Shown: positions 1-9,549, counted from the first letter of the stretch. The stretch is DNA of 64,000 nucleotides from Chryseobacterium sp. OV279 (GCF_900128945.1 NZ_FQUD01000001.1:558001-622000), one strand, 5' to 3'. The notes: generated by a model from the letters alone, not told the origin. Numbers and translations: made by a program.

Positions 1-78
1 TGATATTTAATTATTTAATAAAAATATCCGTTTTGTATTGTATTTTTTATTAAATTTCAGCGCTAATAAAAAATAATT

Positions 79-1866
79 ATGAAAATACATTTACCAATGA
101 GGGTCCTTTCTATTGTGACTCTTTTTGCGGCATCAGCTATGAATGCTCAAAACTATCAGACCATGCCAGTCCAGTCCGGATACACGGCAGATGTTATTGC
201 CAATGATGTAGGTTCTGCCTTATCAAGTACCACAGAAGACGTTGACGGTGTGTCTTTTGCCTTTGTGGCAAGGGATTTTAAACTCACCCCTACAAGTTCG
301 GCACTTACCTACGGACTCCCTGTAAACGGGATCGTAAATTCTGTCGTGGCTTCTACACCCGGATTGAGCTACAAACTGGGAGATCTTTATGGGAATAATT
401 CTCTTAAAATTTCCACCAGTGGGACAAGCGGAACATTATCATTTATCACACCTATTCCTGCTTTTAAAGTATATATGCTTGCTACCGGAGGAAGCGGGCA
501 ATGTACCGTGAATGTAACGGTCAACTTTACGGATAACACCACTCAGACGTTTTCAGGAGTATCGATCTCCGACTGGTATGACGGAACAAACTATGCCATC
601 CGTGGGATTGGAAGAATCAACAGAGCGAATAATGTTTTAGAATCGAGTTCTACAAACCCGAGATTGTATCAGTCTTTATTGACACTTGATGCAGCCAATC
701 AGACTAAGCCTATTCAAAGTATCACGGTGACTAAAGTCAGCGGTACAGGAATTGCCAATGTTTTTGCTTTTTCAGCAGATGCTTATACAGACTGTGTAGC
801 TCCTACACTTCAGCCTGTAGGTACGCTTACTTCAAGCTCTGCTCAGGTTTCATGGACGGTACCGGCCACTGTTCAGGCAGTAAGCTATGATGTATATTAC
901 AGTACAACCAATACAGCACCTACCGCTGGAACGGTGCCTAATCATCCTGGAGTTACAGGAACTTCCTTTACTATTCCATCTTTATCATCAAGTACGGTTT
1001 ACTATTATTGGGTAAGAACTAATTGTAGTACAGCAACGGCTCAGAGCGTATGGTCGCAGTCAGGAACATTTACTACTTTATGCGGTACTGTGGTTCCATC
1101 GTATACGAATGACTTCAGCACCTTCCCGGGAACATGCTGGACCAGTAATCTTTCCGGAGGTACTCCTGCTACGGGCCCTACAGGGACAAGCAGTCTTTGG
1201 GCGTCAGGTGGATTCTTAGGAACTGGATCAGGCGGATCAGCAACAATCAATTTGTATTCTACCAACAGGGTAGGCTGGCTGAAAACACTGCCATTTAATC
1301 TCTCTGCAGGTTCTTATAAAGTTAAATTTGATTACGGTGTAGCAGCGTATCTAAGTACTGCTTCTTCGCCAATGGGATCTGATGATGTGGTTCAGTTTGT
1401 GGTATCGAATGACGGTGGATCTACCTGGACAGTCTTGCAGACATGGAATGCAGCCAATGCACCTACCAATACATCAACGCCATATTCTTATACCTTAACT
1501 GGATACAACAGTGCGAATACTGTATTTGCTTTTTACGCAACAGCTGGAACTGTAAATGATAATCCGGATTACAATTTTTATGTTGACAACTTTACGGTTG
1601 AAAATGCTCAGTTGAGTACTTCAGAAGTAAAAGATGGCGTAAAGAAAGCATCGGTTCACCCGAATCCGTTCAAAGATATTCTGCACATTTCAGATACCAG
1701 AGAAGTGAAATCTGTAACCGTAGGAGACGCTTCCGGCAGAACAGTGAAAAGCTTTACAGGCGCTGTGAAAGAGCTTGATCTGAGCACGCTGAATACAGGC
1801 TTATATTTCGTAACGATTTACTTCAAAGACGGTTCGCAGTCTACTGTGAAAGCGATCAAAAAATAA
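79..1866 (+). CDS. T9SS-exported fibronectin type III / jelly-roll-like surface protein
   Basis: 595-residue secreted protein. Residues 1-23 are a typical signal peptide ending in AMNAQ. A first beta-rich region (about 30-235) is followed by a fibronectin type III-like module (about 238-330, starting CVAPTLQPVGTLTSSSAQVSW) and then a lectin/MAM-like beta region beginning YTNDFSTFPGTCW. The last ~75 residues have the T9SS type A C-terminal sorting signal layout (HPNPF...SVTVGDASGRTV...LSTLNTGLYFVTI). By family knowledge such proteins cross the outer membrane by the Por/T9SS machinery and are anchored or released; adhesion or polymer binding is only an inference. It stands alone and is followed by a strong terminator. 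The start is the ATG that opens the signal peptide. Confidence 0.88.
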   Translation: MKIHLPMRVLSIVTLFAASAMNAQNYQTMPVQSGYTADVIANDVGSALSSTTEDVDGVSFAFVARDFKLTPTSSALTYGLPVNGIVNSVVASTPGLSYKLGDLYGNNSLKISTSGTSGTLSFITPIPAFKVYMLATGGSGQCTVNVTVNFTDNTTQTFSGVSISDWYDGTNYAIRGIGRINRANNVLESSSTNPRLYQSLLTLDAANQTKPIQSITVTKVSGTGIANVFAFSADAYTDCVAPTLQPVGTLTSSSAQVSWTVPATVQAVSYDVYYSTTNTAPTAGTVPNHPGVTGTSFTIPSLSSSTVYYYWVRTNCSTATAQSVWSQSGTFTTLCGTVVPSYTNDFSTFPGTCWTSNLSGGTPATGPTGTSSLWASGGFLGTGSGGSATINLYSTNRVGWLKTLPFNLSAGSYKVKFDYGVAAYLSTASSPMGSDDVVQFVVSNDGGSTWTVLQTWNAANAPTNTSTPYSYTLTGYNSANTVFAFYATAGTVNDNPDYNFYVDNFTVENAQLSTSEVKDGVKKASVHPNPFKDILHISDTREVKSVTVGDASGRTVKSFTGAVKELDLSTLNTGLYFVTIYFKDGSQSTVKAIKK

Positions 1867-1888
1867 ATTTTTAATGTCAATAAAATTG

Positions 1889-1922
1889 AGCGGCAGTGCA
1901 TTTATGTACTGCCGCTTTTTTT
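1889..1922 (+). terminator. Intrinsic terminator
   Basis: Arms AGCGGCAGT and ACTGCCGCT around a ~10-nt loop are followed by a run of seven T. The hairpin lies just downstream of the T9SS protein gene. Confidence 0.9.
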
Positions 1923-1989
1923 GATTCAATTTCAATCAGGATATTGATAAATTTTATTAATTTGGAAGATCATAAAAACTTAACCGAAC

Positions 1990-2445
1990 ATGCAAATTCC
2001 AGCCGACTCCGTAGCCGATTATATCTCAAAAATTCCTGAAGAAAGACAGGAAGTGTTCAAAAAATTGTTTGATACTGTAAATGACAATCTGCCAAAAGGC
2101 TTTCAGGAAGGTGTCAGTTATGGCATGATAGGATGGAATGTTCCTCTGGAAACGTATCCTGCGGGTTATCACTGTACGCCGGGCTCAGCACTGCCTTTTA
2201 TGGGGTTAGCTTCACAAAAGAATTTCATCGCCTTTTATCATATGGGAATGTACGCCCATCCTGAACTGCTGGACTGGTTTGTTGCAGAATATCCCAAACA
2301 TTCCAAACGAAAACTGGATATGGGGAAGTCATGTGTCCGTTTCAAAAAACCGGAAGATATTCCTTTTGAGCTCATCGCTGAGGTAAGCAAAAAAATGACA
2401 GTGGAAGACTGGATCAGTATTTATGAAAGCCAGCTTAAAAAGTAA
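1990..2445 (+). CDS. DUF1801 domain-containing protein
   Basis: 151 residues, no signal peptide, so probably cytoplasmic. The sequence has the DUF1801/YdhG-like pattern: an N-terminal YISKIPEERQEVFKKL helix, a central EGVSYGMIGWNVP strand, FIAFYHMGMY, and a C-terminal KSCVRFKKPEDIPFELI segment. The family folds like an SCP2/frataxin-type domain and has no settled biochemical role. Its own start lies just past the preceding terminator, so it is probably monocistronic. A weak hairpin follows (GAGTCCGTTTC / GAAACAGACCC, 2448-2475). Confidence 0.85.
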   Translation: MQIPADSVADYISKIPEERQEVFKKLFDTVNDNLPKGFQEGVSYGMIGWNVPLETYPAGYHCTPGSALPFMGLASQKNFIAFYHMGMYAHPELLDWFVAEYPKHSKRKLDMGKSCVRFKKPEDIPFELIAEVSKKMTVEDWISIYESQLKK

Positions 2446-2580
2446 AAGAGTCCGTTTCACAAAAGAAACAGACCCTTCACTTACTTCATGACGACTATCA
2501 TTTCTGAAGACAAATATTTCTGGGGGCTGAGGCTCTCGAAGCCCCCTTTCCCTTAAATTTTTCCTACACAAATATCCACA

Positions 2581-2612
2581 ATCATCTGTGTAAATCTGCG
2601 AAATCTGTGGTT
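2581..2612. repeat. Dispersed ATCTGTG/ATCTGCG repeat, copy 1
   Basis: The words ATCTGTGTAA, ATCTGCGAA and ATCTGTGGTT follow each other at 8-9 bp spacing. The same words, in variable order, occur at 2790-2824, 12771-12840 and 22777-22818, always between genes. Confidence 0.7.
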
Positions 2613-2789
2613 AAAAAAAGAATATTTAATTGACCACAAAAGGCACAAAAGTTTTTAAACACTTAAGTTGTTTGAAGTTTATATACTTTTCGAATAGGAA
2701 GATCACATAAGTTTACAAAAATTCAAAGAATTTTTGACAGGGTGGTTAAGCAGTAATCTTGAAAAACATAAATAATCCACTTAGAAACA

Positions 2790-2824
2790 TAATCATCCGC
2801 GTCATCCGGAAAATCTGCGTGAGC
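2790..2824. repeat. Dispersed ATCTGTG/ATCTGCG repeat, copy 2
   Basis: The words ATCATCCGCGTC, ATCCGGAAA and ATCTGCGTGAG belong to the same degenerate family as copy 1. It abuts the 3' end of the TolC-family gene. Confidence 0.65.
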
Positions 2825-2837
2825 AAAAAGGTTAACC

Positions 2838-4097
2838 TCAAAAATCAATATCCCAAATTCCAGTTTTCCTTTCCAGTTCTATAAGCGCAACCGCGTTCTC
2901 AGCTAACGTTTCAATATAACGCAGCCTGATATCATTATAGGTTCTCTGCGCATTCAGAACTTCCAGAATAGAACTTTCACCTCGCTGATAGCTGTAACTG
3001 ATGCCATCCAGAATATTTTTCGCCTCTGAAAGCATTCCATTATCAAACTGTTTCAGCTGCTTCTGTGTTGCAAGATACTGCTGATAAGCCTGCATAACCT
3101 CTGTTCGGACACTGTTTTCAATCTGTTTGTATTCTGTTTCCGCCTGCATACGTCCCATTTCCGCTATTTTCAGATCCGCATTTCTACGGTTCGAAAATTT
3201 CAGAGGAATACTCGCTCCCAGTTTTACAGCATTCACAGCAGGTGAAGGAGCAATTTCATTCGTTGCCCACGTATTATGCTCTGCATCTACACTAAGTCCG
3301 AGGTCTATGACCCGTTTAGATTTTTCAAGCTGAACGAGACTCGCCGCCGTATTGATGTTCTGTTTGGAAGCCAGAAGATCAGTTCTGTTATTAACCGCCT
3401 CGAGAATCAGATCATCAGGATTGAAATCTCTGCTAAAAGCTTTGAAATCTCCACGGATATTCTTTTCTTCCAAACCCGTTCCTAAAAATACGGAAAGTGC
3501 AGAGAAAGCCTGTCTTCTGGCACTTTCCGCCATATAGAGATCATTAAGTAAAGAAGAAGCTTCCAGTCTGCTTTGTTTGGATGTGACTTGAGAAATAGCT
3601 CCCAGTTTGTACCGGATACTGTCGGATTGGGCAAGCTGCTGCATACTGAGATAAGAATCTTTCTGAACGTCCACCAAAGCTTTTGTTTTTAAAGCCTCAA
3701 TATATCCGAGAGAAGCATCGGCTACGAGGTTTCTCAAAAAGTCCTGAAGCAGGAGCTTGGTGTATTCAGCCTGATTTTTTGCCGTTTCTATCCTGGCTTT
3801 TCTTTTTCTGCCAAGTTCGAGCGTCCAACTTAATGAAGTTCCGATGGTGTAGCCCATCTTTTTGGAAACCCCGTTATCCGAGGTTTCCATTTCAAGCTGA
3901 GGATCAGGAAAAATGCTTGCTGTCAGGATGGAAGCTTCAGCCATGCTCACATTGTATTTCTGAGCGGCGTAGCTTAAATTTTTTTCCCTGACTTCATTCA
4001 GATAAGTGGAGAAATTTAAAGTTTCCTTTTCCTGAGCTTTCAGTGCAATTGGAAATAATAGCCCTATTGATATAATTAAAGTGATTTTAGCTTTCAT
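2838..4097 (-). CDS. TolC-family outer membrane efflux protein
   Basis: 419 residues with a signal peptide (…LLFPIALKAQ). Long heptad-rich helices, the internal repeat of two OEP halves, and motifs such as LGASIPLKF and the C-terminal ...SSILEVLNAQRTYNDIRLRYIETL are typical of TolC/CusC outer-membrane factors. It would form the trimeric outer-membrane channel for the RND pump encoded just upstream. The reading frame starts inside the pump gene (11-bp overlap), so the two are translationally coupled. It is the last gene of the mgtC-adaptor-pump-TolC unit. Confidence 0.93.
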   Translation of the reverse strand: MKAKITLIISIGLLFPIALKAQEKETLNFSTYLNEVREKNLSYAAQKYNVSMAEASILTASIFPDPQLEMETSDNGVSKKMGYTIGTSLSWTLELGRKRKARIETAKNQAEYTKLLLQDFLRNLVADASLGYIEALKTKALVDVQKDSYLSMQQLAQSDSIRYKLGAISQVTSKQSRLEASSLLNDLYMAESARRQAFSALSVFLGTGLEEKNIRGDFKAFSRDFNPDDLILEAVNNRTDLLASKQNINTAASLVQLEKSKRVIDLGLSVDAEHNTWATNEIAPSPAVNAVKLGASIPLKFSNRRNADLKIAEMGRMQAETEYKQIENSVRTEVMQAYQQYLATQKQLKQFDNGMLSEAKNILDGISYSYQRGESSILEVLNAQRTYNDIRLRYIETLAENAVALIELERKTGIWDIDF

Positions 4098-7000
4098 CTG
4101 ATGTTAATTTAGGTTGGTCAAAACGGTATTCTGCGAGATAATAGATCGCCGGCAGGATAAATAAAGTAAGAAGTGTTGAGAACATAAGACCGTACACGAT
4201 CACTGTGGCTAAAGGTCTCTGCACATCGGAGCCAATTCCGGTAGCTATTGAAGCCGGGAATAATCCTATAACAGCCACAGAAGCAGTTATTAGTACAGGT
4301 CTGAAACGGTCTTCTGCTCCTTTGATTACGGATGTTTTTAACTTCAATCCCTGTTTTCTGAGCGTATTGATATGCGAGACCATGATCACTCCATTCTGTA
4401 CCGCCACACCAAACAATGCAATAAAACCTACCGCCGAAGAAACATTTAAAGTCATTCCGCGTACATTCAATGCCAGCATACCTCCGAATAGTGCCAGTGG
4501 AATAATACTCATCAGAACAAGTGCCTGTCTGAAACTTCCGAATGCTCCGTAAAGCAGTAAAAACATGACAGCCAATGCCAGCGGAACGATGAAGGCCAGA
4601 CGGGAGTAGGCTCTGTTTTTATTTTCAAACTGTCCGCCCCATTTGATCTGGTACTTCTGATGATCATAACGGATGTCTTTTTCAATGGTATCCTGTGCTT
4701 CCTTCAAAAAAGAAGATAAATCACGGTCTCTTAAATTCAGTTTAACGGTAAGATGTCTCTTATTCATTTCTCTGGTGATCGTACTTTCCCCGGTGCTCAG
4801 TTTGATTTCAGCCACTTGGGAAAGCGGTATTTTGGCTCCTGAAGCTGAAGTCAGCATAAGATTTCCGACCTTATCCGGAGTATTCCGGCTGTCTTCTGCA
4901 TACCGGCATGAAATATCATAGACTTTATTGCCGATAAATATTTGTGAAATGGCTTTTCCGCCCAGAGCGGTTTCGATGAGGTCGGCTACATCGGAAACAT
5001 TCAGACCATATTGTGCAATTTTATCCCGGTCTGCAATGATTTGCAGCTGAGGAAGCGGTGGTTCCTGATCGATAGCAAGATCAGCAGAACCCGGAATCTT
5101 TTTTAAAGTCGCAAGGATCTGTTCGGCAATTTTTCTGGTTCCGCCAAAATCATCACCGTATACTTTCACGACCAGTTCACTGTGTGCACCGGAAATTTTA
5201 TCCATCACTCCGTCGATCATAGGCTGGGAAAATCCAACGGAAAATCCCGGCATATTTTTATAATCATCCGCCAGTTCTTTGATAAGATCTGCTTTGGTTT
5301 TTCCTGATGCCCATTCTTTGTAAGGCTTTATTCCGACAGAAACTTCAAAATGGGAAGCGGTCCAAGGGTCAGTTCCGTCATCATTTCTTCCGGCCTGTAC
5401 CATCACATAAGTCACTTCGGAATGTTTCATGGTCTGAGTGCGTAAAGAATCACTCATTTCTTTCGCTTTGTCTAATGAAATTCCGGGTGGAAGCTGCACC
5501 TGAAGCCAGATAGATCCTTCATCCAGCTCTGGCAGGAAATCTTTACCCACCATAAAAGAAAGGAGACCTGCGGAAAACAATATGAAACCTGCGGGAATCA
5601 GCATTTTTTTAGGAGCTTTGATGATTCTTTCGATTCTTTGACCATACAGACTGCTTATTTTTTCAAGCCATCGGTTATGAAAAATTTTCTGTGGCTTTTT
5701 ATAAATGACGTAAGCCAGCCCGGGAATTAAGATTAAAGCCGCCGTCAATGCTCCCAGCAATGCGTACCCGATGGTAAAAGCCATAGGAGTGAAGAGTTTC
5801 TTCTCGACGCGTTCAAAAGCAAACAGCGGAAGATAAGCGGTGATGATAATAACAGTCGAAAAGAAAATAGGTTTTGCAATTTCTGTAGCTCTCTGGATGA
5901 TGGTTTTTTCTTCCAGTTCCTGTTCGGGATGGTCTTCTCTCTTTTTTAAAATCACTTCCAGCATCACAATGGATCCGTCTACAATAATTCCGAAATCTAT
6001 CGCACCTAATGACAAAAGATTAGCCGGAATATGAGTAAAATACATCAGAATAAATGCAATCAGTAACGACAGCGGAATCGTAATAGCCACAAGCAATGCG
6101 CCTCTCCAGCTTCCCAGAAATACAATCAGGATAATAATGACCAGAACAATTCCCTCCGTTAAAGTATGGGTAACTGTAGTCAGCGTTGTATTCACGAGAT
6201 CGGTTCGGTCCAGATAAGCATGAATTTTAACGCCTGCCGGAAGAGTATGGGTATTCAGTTCTTCAATAGCCTGATGAACATCCTTTAAAACTACAGAAGG
6301 ATTCTGCCCTTTTAACAGCAATACAATTCCTCCCGTACTTTCGTTATAATTACGGTTTCTGTCTGTATACCCTAGAATTCCTTTTCGTTCAAGATTGCCA
6401 TATTTCAGAGTTCCGACATCATTCAGAAATACAGGGACACCTTTTTCCGTTTTAATGACAATTTTTCCAAGATCATCTAAATCTTTGATGAGCCCGATTC
6501 CACGTACGACATAAGCCAGGTCACCTCTCGGAAGCATACTTCCTCCGGCGTTGCTGTTGTTTTTCGTTATGGTTTCTGTGACTTCAGATAGGGATAATCC
6601 ATACTGATCCAGTTTTTGAGGATTCAATTCGATCTGAAACTGGGTGGTAATTCCGCCAAAATTCGTCACATCCGCAATCCCCGTCACCTGTTTGATTCTT
6701 GGGATAATGACAAAATTCTGCAGATCGGTCAACTCTCTCAGGCTTTGTCCATTACCTTCAATGATGTAGCGGTAAATTTCGCCCACAGGAGAGGTTAATG
6801 GATCCAAACCTGGCTGAGCATTGTAAGGAAGTTCTGCTTCGGATAATCTTTCCTGAATACGCTGTCTTGCCCAGTAATCATCTACACCATCATCAAAAAC
6901 CATCGTGATGATTGAAAGGCCGAAGGTGCTTTTGCTTCTCATAATGTGCATTCCCGGAAGACCATTCAGAGATCTTTCCAGCGGAATGGTGATTTGTTGT

Positions 7001-7182
7001 TCAATTTCTTCCGCAGCCAATCCAGGAACCTGGGTTACTACCTGTGATGTGGTGTCTGCAATATCCGGATAGGCTTCCACGGAGAGTTTAGTCCATGAAT
7101 AATATCCGAAAATTCCTAATAGTAAGAAAAGGGCAAGCATCAGCCATCTCTTCTGTATGGAGAGTGTGAGTAATTTTTTCAT
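4087..7182 (-). CDS. Heavy-metal efflux RND pump, CzcA/CusA family
   Basis: 1031 residues, full length for HME-RND inner-membrane transporters: TM1 at residues 12-30, two large periplasmic loops and a second six-helix bundle in the C-terminal half. TM4 carries DFGIIVDGSIVMLE near residue 395; its two Asp and the Glu correspond to the proton/cation-path acids of CzcA, which favours divalent cations (Co/Zn/Cd/Ni) over Cu/Ag as substrate. That substrate call is inference. It overlaps the TolC gene by 11 bp and lies 62 bp after the adaptor gene, completing a CBA tripartite pump. Confidence 0.94.
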   Translation of the reverse strand: MKKLLTLSIQKRWLMLALFLLLGIFGYYSWTKLSVEAYPDIADTTSQVVTQVPGLAAEEIEQQITIPLERSLNGLPGMHIMRSKSTFGLSIITMVFDDGVDDYWARQRIQERLSEAELPYNAQPGLDPLTSPVGEIYRYIIEGNGQSLRELTDLQNFVIIPRIKQVTGIADVTNFGGITTQFQIELNPQKLDQYGLSLSEVTETITKNNSNAGGSMLPRGDLAYVVRGIGLIKDLDDLGKIVIKTEKGVPVFLNDVGTLKYGNLERKGILGYTDRNRNYNESTGGIVLLLKGQNPSVVLKDVHQAIEELNTHTLPAGVKIHAYLDRTDLVNTTLTTVTHTLTEGIVLVIIILIVFLGSWRGALLVAITIPLSLLIAFILMYFTHIPANLLSLGAIDFGIIVDGSIVMLEVILKKREDHPEQELEEKTIIQRATEIAKPIFFSTVIIITAYLPLFAFERVEKKLFTPMAFTIGYALLGALTAALILIPGLAYVIYKKPQKIFHNRWLEKISSLYGQRIERIIKAPKKMLIPAGFILFSAGLLSFMVGKDFLPELDEGSIWLQVQLPPGISLDKAKEMSDSLRTQTMKHSEVTYVMVQAGRNDDGTDPWTASHFEVSVGIKPYKEWASGKTKADLIKELADDYKNMPGFSVGFSQPMIDGVMDKISGAHSELVVKVYGDDFGGTRKIAEQILATLKKIPGSADLAIDQEPPLPQLQIIADRDKIAQYGLNVSDVADLIETALGGKAISQIFIGNKVYDISCRYAEDSRNTPDKVGNLMLTSASGAKIPLSQVAEIKLSTGESTITREMNKRHLTVKLNLRDRDLSSFLKEAQDTIEKDIRYDHQKYQIKWGGQFENKNRAYSRLAFIVPLALAVMFLLLYGAFGSFRQALVLMSIIPLALFGGMLALNVRGMTLNVSSAVGFIALFGVAVQNGVIMVSHINTLRKQGLKLKTSVIKGAEDRFRPVLITASVAVIGLFPASIATGIGSDVQRPLATVIVYGLMFSTLLTLFILPAIYYLAEYRFDQPKLTSDES

Positions 7183-7244
7183 AAGAATAATTGAATGTCA
7201 GGAAACCGTTTGCTATGCGAGAGTTTTCTGACTTTTAAAGGTTA

Positions 7245-8339
7245 TTATTGGGTATCCGGCATATAAATTCCACCCTGAGTCATAATGATATCTCCCGGTT
7301 TAAGTCCTGAATTAATTCTTACTGTTTTTTCAGAAGTATTACCGGGAATAACGATACGTTTTATAAATTCCTGCTTGCCGGATTGTATCCAGACATACTG
7401 ACGATCTCCCTGCTGCATCAGAGCACCGGAAGGAATCACCACCGCTTTTTCTGTTCCTGCAGAATAGGTAACGGCTGCGTACATTCCGGGTTTTAATTTT
7501 CTCTGTGGATTGTCACATTGAATCAGGACCTTAATACTTCGGGTATCTTCATCTACCAGTTCACTGATATGATACACTTTTCCGGTAATTTCCATATCCG
7601 GATAGGTATTGACTTTCACGGATACAGGATCTCCCGGACTGATAAAACGGATGTCTTTCTCTTTCACAGCACCGCTAATCCATACTTTTGAAAGTTCAGC
7701 GATAATCACCACCGGTTCCGAGTCTTCTTTTAAATACTGTCCGGTGACGATCTTATTGGAAATAATTTCTCCACTAATCGGGGCTTTGATAATGTAGGTT
7801 CCTCCCGAACCCTTGCTGTTGTATGCATTCAATGTTGATGAAGCGTTGGATAGTGAGGTTTTTTTATTTTTATATTCGGTTTCTGCCTCTTCCAGCTCTT
7901 TTTGGATACCAACACCGTGCTTAACAAGATCCTGTTGACGTTTGTAATTTTTTTCTGCCAGTCTCAGATCATTCAACGCATCGGAATAATCTTTCTGAAC
8001 CGAAGAATATCCGGGCGCAAGGATTTCAAAAACCGGACTTCCTGCATTGACGTGTTGTCCGATACTGACAAAGGATCTAATGACCCTTCCCGAAAACGGA
8101 CTCGCTATTTCCGCATAATTATTAGGAATGGTTTCTATGGTTCCGGCTGAGGTAATGCTGTTGCCGGATTCCTGTTCAGTCACCGTTTCTGTAGTAATTT
8201 TCTTCAAGACAGGATCGTTGTTCATTATGGTAACACGGTTTCCCTGAATGTGGAACGCTTCTTTTGGTTGAGGTTCTTCTTTTTTACCACTGCAGGAAAT
8301 GATAAGAGCAAGAACAGGAGTGAAGATCAGTATTTTCAT
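7245..8339 (-). CDS. RND efflux periplasmic adaptor lipoprotein (CzcB/CusB-like)
   Basis: 364 residues from the ATG at 8339, chosen because it opens a lipoprotein signal (MKILIFTPVLALIISCSG); an upstream ATG at 8384 would add 15 unlikely residues. The order is that of a membrane-fusion protein: a barrel-sandwich strand (NYAEIASPFSGRV), an alpha-helical hairpin (DYSDALNDLRLAEKNYKRQQDLVKHGV), a second lipoyl half (IIKAPISGEIISNKIV) and a beta-barrel with PGMYAAVTY. It would bridge the CzcA-like pump and the TolC channel. It lies in an operon between mgtC and the pump. Confidence 0.92.
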   Translation of the reverse strand: MKILIFTPVLALIISCSGKKEEPQPKEAFHIQGNRVTIMNNDPVLKKITTETVTEQESGNSITSAGTIETIPNNYAEIASPFSGRVIRSFVSIGQHVNAGSPVFEILAPGYSSVQKDYSDALNDLRLAEKNYKRQQDLVKHGVGIQKELEEAETEYKNKKTSLSNASSTLNAYNSKGSGGTYIIKAPISGEIISNKIVTGQYLKEDSEPVVIIAELSKVWISGAVKEKDIRFISPGDPVSVKVNTYPDMEITGKVYHISELVDEDTRSIKVLIQCDNPQRKLKPGMYAAVTYSAGTEKAVVIPSGALMQQGDRQYVWIQSGKQEFIKRIVIPGNTSEKTVRINSGLKPGDIIMTQGGIYMPDTQ

Positions 8340-8404
8340 AGAGCCTATATTTAGAGGTCGTTGTTCTTTGTTTAGATAGATCATTTTACATTGATTTTTT
8401 AGGT

Positions 8405-9100
8405 TTATAAATCGCTTTCGGTTCCGATGATTTCCCAGCTTACCCTTGTGATTTTATCTTCTAAGGTGAGTCTGCTCACTGCCTTTTCTATAATATTATC
8501 CTGTGGGGAAGCGGAATATACTTCGGCGGAAATAATAATGTTTTCAGGGGTGTCTGTATCGTCGCTGGTAAGGGATTTGAGTAAGATCTGATCGGTGGAA
8601 TTGAATGACTGCATCAGTAAAACTCTAGCATGGTTTTCAATTTCCGTTCTGCATTTAATCGTGATAAGGTATTCGGAAGTGCTGGTGCGAATGGTTTTGG
8701 AACCTAATGTTTTCCCCAGCGGACGTAATATAGTATGCGTTAAAATAATAAGTCCGGCTGTCATTCCTGCTTCGGTAACAAATCCCAAAGCAGCCAGTGA
8801 GCCTACAGAGGCGGAACACCAGATGGTAGCAGCGGTATTCAATCCGCGTACGGTAAGTCCGTCCTTCATGATGACACCACCACCGAGAAAGCCAATGCCG
8901 CTCACAATATAGGAAGCGATTCTTCCCGTAGCATCACCCCCGATTCTGAGGGATAGTAAAACAAATGCCGCTGATCCCAGACAAACCAGTGTATTGGTTC
9001 TGAGACCCGCACTTTTCTGATGCCACTGTCTTTCAAAACCAATGGAAGCACCCAAAATAAGAGCGGTCAGTAAGCGTGTACCAAATTCTAATGTATTCAT
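8405..9100 (-). CDS. MgtC/SapB family membrane protein
   Basis: 231 residues. The N-terminal ~130 residues hold four to five hydrophobic segments with the MgtC signature (LLTALILGASIGFERQW, LRTNTLVCLGSAAFVLLS, GIGFLGGGVIMKDG, VRGLNTAATIWCSASVG). The C-terminal ~90 residues form a soluble ACT-like domain. MgtC proteins are linked to growth at low Mg and to control of ATP synthase or transport, but the exact role varies. Here it is the first gene of the metal efflux unit, 65 bp before the adaptor, which suggests a role in cation stress (inference). A ~110-nt leader with a tiny ORF precedes it. Confidence 0.92.
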   Translation of the reverse strand: MNTLEFGTRLLTALILGASIGFERQWHQKSAGLRTNTLVCLGSAAFVLLSLRIGGDATGRIASYIVSGIGFLGGGVIMKDGLTVRGLNTAATIWCSASVGSLAALGFVTEAGMTAGLIILTHTILRPLGKTLGSKTIRTSTSEYLITIKCRTEIENHARVLLMQSFNSTDQILLKSLTSDDTDTPENIIISAEVYSASPQDNIIEKAVSRLTLEDKITRVSWEIIGTESDL

Positions 9101-9161
9101 AACTTTTTCTTTTTTGCAGGCCTTTTTTCAGGCACACGGAAAAAGTATGCTCAGAAAAGCC

Positions 9162-9197
9162 TTAAGGTTGATAATAACTGGCAGGATCTGTGTCCAT
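9162..9197 (-). promoter_or_regulatory. Putative leader ORF upstream of mgtC (MDTDPASYYQP)
   Basis: An 11-codon ATG-to-TAA frame lies in the mgtC leader, about 13 nt after the expected transcription start of a TACTTTTG -7 box (9217-9224). A hairpin with GCATAC/GTGTGC arms follows before the mgtC start. Leader peptides regulate mgtC in enterobacteria; applying that here is speculation. Confidence 0.25.
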
Positions 9198-9216
9198 AGT
9201 TTGAATTATTTTGCTG

Positions 9217-9224
9217 CAAAAGTA
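9217..9224 (-). promoter_or_regulatory. Putative -7 promoter element of the mgtC-efflux unit
   Basis: TACTTTTG on the minus strand matches the Bacteroidota -7 consensus TAnnTTTG. No convincing TTG -33 element is seen at the usual spacing. Confidence 0.4.
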
Positions 9225-9284
9225 GATATAGCGGCTGTGGCAGGCCGTTAGAGATGTTTTAGAATGTTATTAGAATTCTATTAG

Positions 9285-9540
9285 AGAAGTTAGAAGTTAG
9301 AGAGTATTAGGGTTTGAGGGTTTTAGAGTTGGAGTGTTTGAGAGTTTGAGAGTCGGAGAGTATATGAGTGCGGAATTTAGTTGGTGGTTGCGAGTTGACA
9401 AGTTGCTGGTTCAAACTTCGGAAACCCGGAACGCGTATCTCGAAACTTTATTAACGGTTAAAATAAATCTAAATTTCTGGTTTCCCACAATTCTGTCTGA
9501 AATCTGATATCTGAAATCTGGCATCTGATGTCTCAAAAGA
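9285..9540. repeat. GAGAGTTT-type dispersed repeat, copy R1
   Basis: Starts with iterated GAGAGTTTGAGAGT words, then a 33-nt block (9357-9389) identical to one at 9589-9621, and ends with reiterated CTGAAATCTGATATCTG words. The related R2 copy follows directly, and R3, R4 and R5 are at 38.04, 42.11 and 58.92 kb. Confidence 0.75.
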
Positions 9541-9549
9541 ATTCCTTCA

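Larger units (their letters stand above)
2446..2837. other. Intergenic region with dispersed ATCTGTG/ATCTGCG repeats
   Basis: No gene is visible in these 392 bases. The stretch holds two short copies of a dispersed degenerate repeat (2581-2612 and 2790-2824) made of 8-9 bp words such as ATCTGTGTAA, ATCTGCGAA and ATCTGCGTGAG, which recurs at 12.77 and 22.78 kb. It separates two converging transcription units. Confidence 0.7.

Noticed and set aside
9101..9216. Magnesium riboswitch upstream of mgtC
   Set aside because: No M-box or ykkC-like conserved core could be recognised in the leader; only a small hairpin and a short ORF are visible.
9042..9251. 69-codon plus-strand frame opposite the mgtC start
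   Set aside because: It runs antisense through mgtC and its leader and shows no family features.
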